Below the pieces are notes generated by a model that saw only the letters and a list, made by a program, of their open reading frames with translations, made no database searches and was not told where the DNA came from. The translations under genes and the position numbers were made by a program. DNA of 64,000 bases from an uncultured Croceicoccus sp. (lineage in GTDB: Bacteria; Pseudomonadota; Alphaproteobacteria; Sphingomonadales; Sphingomonadaceae). Every line of letters starts with the position of its first letter. Positions within the stretch are counted from its first letter, which is position 1. The DNA is taken from contig NZ_CANMCP010000008.1 of the NCBI RefSeq assembly GCF_947496385.1, positions 46,679 through 110,678 on the forward strand, given 5' to 3'. Below are positions 58,236-64,000 of the stretch, piece after piece.

Positions 58236-58337
58236 CGGTCCCGGCGATTGGGACGAAGGCGCGATGGTGTCAACATGCCATCCGGTTGCACATGTTTCAT
58301 TTGACGCAAAGCCTGCGCGGATTAAGGCATCGGGCCC

Positions 58338-59468
58338 ATGACATCCCCCGACGAACAGCCCACCATCGCCCAGTCCGGGCCGCAACCCAAGCCGTGGATC
58401 GAGGGCATCCACGCCTATGTCCCCGGCCAGTCGAAAAGGGCGGACGGCGCGCCGCTCGTCAAATTGTCGGCCAATGAAAATCCGCTGGGAACCAGCGCGG
58501 CCGCACTGGCCGCCCGGACCGGCGCGCCCGCGCCCAACGCCTATCCCGACCCCGATGCAAGCGCATTGCGCGCCGCCATCGGCGCGCGCAACGGCATCGA
58601 CCCGCAGCGCATCGTGTGCGGCACCGGAAGCGATGAATTGCTGAACCTCGCGGCGCAGGGTTTCGCAGGTCCGGGGGACGAGGTGATCTACGTGCGCTAC
58701 GGCTTTGCCGTGTACGACATCGCCGCGCGGCGTTGCGGGGCCACCCCTGTCGTCGCGCCGGACCGCGATTACGGCACCGATGTCGATGCGCTGCTCGCCT
58801 GTGTCACCGAACGCACGCGGGTCGTGTTCGTCGCCAATCCGAACAATCCGACGGGCCGCTACATCGGTGCGGAGGAGATGCGGCGCCTGCATGCCGGATT
58901 GCCGGGCGACGTGCTGCTCGTCATCGACCAGGCCTATGCCGAATATCTCGCGCCGGGTGAGGACGATGGCGGCATGGCGCTCGCCGCGACGCATGGCAAT
59001 GTGCTGGTCACGCGCACGTTTTCCAAGATCTACGGGCTGGCGGGCGACCGGATCGGCTGGGCGACGGGGGCGCCGCCGCTCATCGACGTGCTCAACCGGA
59101 TACGCGGGCCGTTCAACGTTACGCTGGCCGGGCAGGCGGCGGCCATCGCGGCGGTCGAGGACGAGGCCTTCGTGACCCGTTCGCGCGACCACAACACGGC
59201 CGAACGCGCCCGTTTCGTCGAAGCCATCGCGGCGATGGGCAATCACGGCCTGCGCGCGGTGGAAAGCGAGGCGAATTTCGTGCTCGTCCTGTTCGAAGGG
59301 GCGCTGTCGGCGGAAACCGCGCTCCACGCGATACAGGATGCAGGCTATGCCGTGCGCTGGCTTCCGGGGCAAGGACTGCCCCATGCGCTGCGGATCACCA
59401 TCGGCACGGGCGCGCAGATGGACGCGATTACCGCCGTGCTGCGCCGGCTCACGGATGGCGGGGCATGA
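58338..59468 (+). CDS. hisC: Histidinol-phosphate aminotransferase
   Basis: [40 protein letters not shown]. Confidence 0.95.
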   Translation: MTSPDEQPTIAQSGPQPKPWIEGIHAYVPGQSKRADGAPLVKLSANENPLGTSAAALAARTGAPAPNAYPDPDASALRAAIGARNGIDPQRIVCGTGSDELLNLAAQGFAGPGDEVIYVRYGFAVYDIAARRCGATPVVAPDRDYGTDVDALLACVTERTRVVFVANPNNPTGRYIGAEEMRRLHAGLPGDVLLVIDQAYAEYLAPGEDDGGMALAATHGNVLVTRTFSKIYGLAGDRIGWATGAPPLIDVLNRIRGPFNVTLAGQAAAIAAVEDEAFVTRSRDHNTAERARFVEAIAAMGNHGLRAVESEANFVLVLFEGALSAETALHAIQDAGYAVRWLPGQGLPHALRITIGTGAQMDAITAVLRRLTDGGA

Positions 59469-60445
59469 CCGCGTCCGGTGATGCGGCGGCGCCCTTCGAT
59501 ACGGTCACGATCGTCGGGCTGGGATTGATCGGCGGGTCGATCGGGCTGGCGATCCAGCGCTCGCTTCCCGGTGTGAGCGTGCAAGGCTATGACGCCGACC
59601 CGGCGGTGCGGGAAACGGCGCGGCGCCGGGGGCTGACGCATCGGGTGCCCGACACCGTGGAAGAGGCGGTCGCAGACGCGGATCTGGTCATCCTGTGCGT
59701 GCCGGTGCGTGCGATGGGCGCGGCGGCGGCGGACATGGCAGGCGCGCTCCCCTCCCATTGCATCATAAGCGACGTAGGCTCGTGCAAGGCGTCGGTCGCC
59801 GAGGCGATCGGGGCGGCGCTGCCTGCCCATACGATCATTCCCGCGCATCCCGTCGCCGGGACGGAGCATTCCGGGCCCGAGGCCGGTTTCGCCAGCCTGT
59901 TCGACAATCGCTGGTGCATCCTCACCCCGCCGGACGGGGCGGACGAGGAGGCGGTGGCCCGCCTCTCCGCGCTGTGGTCCGCGATGGGCGCCACGGTGGA
60001 GCTGATGGATGCGGAACATCACGATCTCGTGCTCGCCGTGACCAGCCATGTGCCCCACCTCATCGCCTATACCATCGTCGGCACGGCGTCCGATCTTGAG
60101 GAAGTGACGCGCGGCGAGGTCATCAAATATTCGGCCGGCGGCTTTCGCGATTTCACCCGCATCGCCGCATCGGACCCCACCATGTGGCGCGATGTGTTCC
60201 TCTCGAACAAGCAGGCCGTGCTCGAAATCCTGCAACGCCTGTCGGAGGATCTGAGCGCGATGCAGCGGGCGATCCGGTGGGGTGACGGCGATGCGCTGTT
60301 CGAACGGTTTTCGCAGACGCGCGCCATTCGCCGCTCCATCATCGAGGAAGGGCAGGACGATGCGCGGCCCGATTTCGGGCGCGGTGATCACCTGTCGGGG
60401 AGGCCCGGCAACGATGAGGGAGAGGCGGACACCCCGACCCGCTGA
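59465..60445 (+). CDS. tyrC: Prephenate/arogenate dehydrogenase (cyclohexadienyl dehydrogenase)
   Basis: [42 protein letters not shown]. Confidence 0.92.
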   Translation: MTASGDAAAPFDTVTIVGLGLIGGSIGLAIQRSLPGVSVQGYDADPAVRETARRRGLTHRVPDTVEEAVADADLVILCVPVRAMGAAAADMAGALPSHCIISDVGSCKASVAEAIGAALPAHTIIPAHPVAGTEHSGPEAGFASLFDNRWCILTPPDGADEEAVARLSALWSAMGATVELMDAEHHDLVLAVTSHVPHLIAYTIVGTASDLEEVTRGEVIKYSAGGFRDFTRIAASDPTMWRDVFLSNKQAVLEILQRLSEDLSAMQRAIRWGDGDALFERFSQTRAIRRSIIEEGQDDARPDFGRGDHLSGRPGNDEGEADTPTR

Positions 60446-61128
60446 TCCTGCGGGTTGAGCGCGTTGATCGCGGCATGGACGCGCGCCTCGACCTCCGCGC
60501 GGTCGAGGCCGGGCGGAATGACCGCGCCAAAGCGATAGGTGATGGTGCCGCTGCGTTTCGGCTTCGCGCGATAGACATGCCCGCTGTCGACCGCGACGGG
60601 CACCACCGGCAGGTTCATCAGCTTGTAGATCCCGGCGAACCCGGACCGCAGCGGCGGCGCGGTGCCGACGGGTACGCGCGTGCCTTCGGGAAAGATCGCG
60701 AAGTCGCGGCCGGTCTTCTTGTACTCGCGCGCGGCCTTCGCCATGGTGCGCAGCGCCGTCGCACCCTGCGTCCGTTCCACGAACACCATGCCATAGGCCC
60801 GCGCCGCCCGGCCCCAGAACGGGATGCGCGACAATTCCGCCTTTGCAAAGGGGACCGGATTATTGCCCAGCAGGCGCGGCAATTCGATCGCCTCGAAAAA
60901 GCTTTCATGGCGCAGGGCATAGATCACCTGGCCCGCCGGACGTTCCCCTTCGAGCACGACCCGGATGCGCAGGATATGTGCCGCGCAGGCCCGGTGAAAC
61001 GCCGCCCAGCCGTAGGCGATGCGTTGCACCACGCGCTCCGAAAACGGCGCGGCGAGCATGCCCAGGATCGCGAAAATCGCACTTCCGGGATAGAATATCA
61101 GCGCAAACAGCGCCGTGCGCACGCCATT
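60388..61128 (-). CDS. plsC: 1-acyl-sn-glycerol-3-phosphate acyltransferase
   Basis: RHESFFEAIELP (HX4D/E-type) and FPEGTRVPVG motifs. Confidence 0.9.
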   Translation of the reverse strand, partial: NGVRTALFALIFYPGSAIFAILGMLAAPFSERVVQRIAYGWAAFHRACAAHILRIRVVLEGERPAGQVIYALRHESFFEAIELPRLLGNNPVPFAKAELSRIPFWGRAARAYGMVFVERTQGATALRTMAKAAREYKKTGRDFAIFPEGTRVPVGTAPPLRSGFAGIYKLMNLPVVPVAVDSGHVYRAKPKRSGTITYRFGAVIPPGLDRAEVEARVHAAINALNPQDQRVGVSASPSSLPGLPDR

Positions 61129-61661
61129 CATATCAGCCCGGTCCATTCGGCCACATGGCGCGCCACGAACTTGTGATATTCGAGGAAGAGCATGAACATC
61201 GACGGCTCCGTCGGGACCGCATCGACGAGCACGGTCATACCGGGGTCAAGCGTCTGCTTCACATCGAAAAGCGCACGCCGCATGTGCCAGTCGCTCGTCA
61301 CGAGGCGCAGCGTGCGATACCCCTTCGCATCGGCCCACATCGCCGCCTCGTCCGCATTGCTGCGCGTATCGACCGCATCATAGCCCAGCGCGATGCAGCA
61401 TTGCAGCAGATCGGCGCGAATGTCGTATTCGGCGGCCAGCTCCTCCGGCTTCACCTCCGGGTCGACGCCGGAAATCAACATCTGGTCCGCCCATCCGCGT
61501 TCGAGCACGTCGAGCCCGCGTTCGATCCGCCCGGCCCCACCGGTCAGCACGACGACGGCATCGGTTCGCGTGTCGCCCGCCGGTTGCGGCAGGACGAGCG
61601 CGAACCACGCAAAACCAAGCGCCCAGGCAAGCAGGAAAAAGGCAAAGATACGGCGAAACAT
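61128..61661 (-). CDS. YdcF-family (DUF218) protein
   Basis: TDAVVVLTGGAGRIERGL; TRSNADEAAMWA; LVTSDWHMRRA; ATGA overlap with plsC. Confidence 0.88.
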   Translation of the reverse strand: MFRRIFAFFLLAWALGFAWFALVLPQPAGDTRTDAVVVLTGGAGRIERGLDVLERGWADQMLISGVDPEVKPEELAAEYDIRADLLQCCIALGYDAVDTRSNADEAAMWADAKGYRTLRLVTSDWHMRRALFDVKQTLDPGMTVLVDAVPTEPSMFMLFLEYHKFVARHVAEWTGLI

Positions 61662-61912
61662 GTTGTCAGCGGCTTTAGGGTGCCCTGCCCCGCGCCGCAA
61701 TCGCGTAATCCGCACGCCGCGCTTTCCCGCTCAACGGATCGCCGCGTTCCGGCAATGGCGCTACGCCCGGCATGCGCGCCGCGTAAGGGACGGCGAAGGC
61801 TTGCCATTTAACTGTGCGAGTGGTGCGCGCATGTGGATAACCGCGCTTTTGCCATTGCATCGGTCGCTCGCCGGCTTGCCCTGAGGCGAATCGCGCTGTT
61901 TAAGATAGGCAT

Positions 61913-62674
61913 ATGCTCATCGCCTGCCCCGCCTGCCAGACGCGATACGATGTGCCTCCGGGCGCGCTCGGCGAGAATGGCCGCACGGTCCGCTGTGCCC
62001 AGTGCGGCAATAGCTGGTTCGCCGCTCCCGATGGCATCGCCGATCCCGCCCCGGTGGCCGCGGACAATGTCGGTGCCGATACCGCCGGGGTGCCGGATAG
62101 CCAGGCGGATTCGGCGGCGCCTGCACCTGCCGAGCCGGAAACCGACGGCGCAAATGTCGGCGCGGACGAATCGGTGCCTGACCCCGTCGACGTGCCATCG
62201 CGCGATACCGAATGGGACGAGGAAAGCACGCCCGCAGCCGCGCCGCCCCGTGCCCGGTGGCAGCTGTGGCTGATCGCGGCATTGGGCGTGGCGGCAATCG
62301 CGGCGGCGATCTACGGAACCGCGCGTCTTTACGGCCTGCCCGACTGGGCACCGGGCGCGAACAGCAGCTTTGCCGCCGCCCCCGAAAATCTGGACCTCGA
62401 TTTTCCCGACAAGGACCAGATCCTGCAGACAACCGAGGATGGCGCCCGCTTCTTCACCGCGAGCGGCCGAATCGTGAACACCGGAAGCAGCGCCAGACGC
62501 GTCCCGCCGATTCAGGTGATCCTGCGCGATTCGCAGGAACGGATCGTCTATAGCGTGGAGATGATCGCGCCCAAAAGCGTGCTCGAGCCGGGCGAGTCGA
62601 TTGCCCTGCGCGAGGCGATGACCGACATTCCACGGTCCGCACGCGTCGTCGAAATCGGCTGGAAATCGTTATAA
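61913..62674 (+). CDS. MJ0042 zinc-ribbon membrane protein
   Basis: MLIACPACQTRYDVPPGALGENGRTVRCAQCGNSWFA followed by one TM segment. Confidence 0.88.
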   Translation: MLIACPACQTRYDVPPGALGENGRTVRCAQCGNSWFAAPDGIADPAPVAADNVGADTAGVPDSQADSAAPAPAEPETDGANVGADESVPDPVDVPSRDTEWDEESTPAAAPPRARWQLWLIAALGVAAIAAAIYGTARLYGLPDWAPGANSSFAAAPENLDLDFPDKDQILQTTEDGARFFTASGRIVNTGSSARRVPPIQVILRDSQERIVYSVEMIAPKSVLEPGESIALREAMTDIPRSARVVEIGWKSL

Positions 62675-62781
62675 TCGCGATGCTTGTGACGGCAGGGCAA
62701 ATTGGCGGTTGCGCCACTCGATCCGTGTTGCTAATGGCACCGACCTACCGGACGGGGCCAGCCCCGAACCTTCTCGGATAT

Positions 62782-62868
62782 GCGGCCGTGGCGGAATTGG
62801 TAGACGCGCAACGTTGAGGTCGTTGTGGGCGAAAGCCCGTGGAAGTTCGAGTCTTCTCGGCCGCACCA
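62782..62868 (+). tRNA. tRNA-Leu (anticodon GAG), CCA encoded
   Basis: Acceptor GCGGCCG/CGGCCGC, anticodon arm CAACG-TTGAGGT-CGTTG, long variable arm, T arm GGTTCGA-like, ACCA end. Confidence 0.93.
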
Positions 62869-63926
62869 TTCCTGGTTAAAGATGGGTCCCTCGCCCTTCG
62901 ATTGAAGGCGCCGATGCCGCGCTTTGCGCCGGTGCTTCACTCCCTTCCGAAATATTCGCCATTGGGCCGACATAAACCGTATTGTCGCAGGCATGCGCGA
63001 TCGGCTGCCCCGCCTTGTTTGCTCCATCGCGATGCATGATCGCGTCGCGATGGTTGGATGGGCGGCCTCTCTTCGCGCGGTGGCGGTTCCTCGCGTTCCC
63101 ATTGACGCGCTGTGCCACTGTCGGGCACCTCCGCCCGCAACGGGCGCAGCCGATGGCCCGCGAAGCTCCAATCCGCGACCCCAGCAAAAACCTACCCGTG
63201 GCGTTTTCAGCATCAGTTCGGAACGATCGCACGCCGATTCGCCCGGTGCCCGCCCGAATCGCGCGGACAACAAAGAGACCGCTTCCTTTTGCCGTCATCT
63301 GGTCTGCCGCAATGTTCTGGCGCGTGATTTTGGCACATCGGTTGCCGTGCCGTTCGTCGAGCAAAGGATACCGTCGCTACCGCTTAACCCGGCTTGGCGA
63401 GTTACTTTCCGCTCGCGCCTCACGCACGATCACAAGGTTGCGAATGTCGGCCGTCCAGAGCCGTACGGTTGGCGAAAGCGGCGACCCCGTCGCAATTTGA
63501 GAAAGCGGTGGCGCAGATCCGGCCGGATGAACGGACCAAGGACACCGCGAGCGAGACGCAATCCCAGAGCTCAACGACGCCACATCGCGTTGCGCCGCGA
63601 TCCGCAGGACTTCAGCATGTCTTGGGAGGATGGTGCCCCATAGAGGACGAAGCTGGGCACTCAAATCATTGGGAAATCGCCGCTGATTTGCCCTGATCGC
63701 TCCCGCTTGCGCCCCAACTTCAGTCATTGGTTGCCTTCCTTCGACCGCCCGAAAGCCGATACTCAAATCACACCCCTTGATGCGAAGTTCAGGAACGAAA
63801 GCCACTTCGCTGCGTGGATAGCTTCTGGCGCATGCGCAGAGACGAGGCAGGACTACTTGGTGTCCGCATCCACGATATAGGGGATGCGGCGAACCAAAGG
63901 AAACTTTGCCGATGATCGGGCGCCTA

Positions 63927-64000
63927 GGCCGTGTTGACAAAAGGGATTCCCAAGCGGGCCGGGTTCTGATTCAAGACTGCTTTTTGCGGAGCAGTTATGG
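63927..64000 (+). mobile_element. Possible left end of an IS5-family insertion sequence, truncated by the window edge
   Basis: GGCCGTGTTGACAAAAGGGATTCC after CTAG/TA-type target, leading to ATG at the last bases; transposase not visible. Confidence 0.4.

Noticed and set aside
62876-63364. 162-aa minus-strand ORF after tRNA-Leu
   Set aside because: No recognisable domain, with competing ORFs on both strands; treated as part of the unexplained gene-poor tract.
63458-63696. Possible F420/luciferase-like oxidoreductase fragment (TPSQFEKAVAQIRPDERTKDT)
   Set aside because: The similarity is short, from memory only, and the expected CGPD motif is absent; not enough to call even a pseudogene.

Overview
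This 64 kb window is high-GC and reads as core chromosome of an alphaproteobacterium, most likely a sphingomonad (CtrA, the SecB/Tim44/MltA/Smr cluster, MASE1 hybrid kinase, DUF4167, DUF465, metW-metX/hisC-tyrC). It carries about 54 credible protein genes and one tRNA-Leu(GAG). I saw no rRNA, CRISPR array, prophage or recognisable defence system. Most genes are housekeeping: ahpF (partial), secB, murJ, trpS, murA, galU, glnE, scoAB, metK, lnt, prmC-prfA-hisS, ppa, lptB-rpoN, ctrA, trmB, ptsP, cpoB-tilS-ftsH, rpoZ, dnaB, metWX, hisC-tyrC and plsC. The points most worth a second look are: (1) a perfect TATAAAG-N4-CTTTATA palindrome just upstream of metK, resembling a SAH/SAM-responsive ArsR-family operator; (2) a 5'-truncated, frameshifted acyl-CoA synthetase remnant between prmC and the DUF4167 gene; (3) apparent absence of ftsE-ftsX from the ydcF / zinc-ribbon junction; (4) a gene-poor tract of about 1.1 kb after tRNA-Leu that runs into what looks like the left end of an IS5-family element at the window edge; (5) an isolated phage-type GH24 lysozyme with an intact catalytic spacing; (6) a divergent pair of DUF465 paralogues. 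I did not find a convincing new multi-gene system. Product calls come from reading the translations, with no database search. Many very long ORFs in the supplied track are antisense shadow ORFs produced by high GC.
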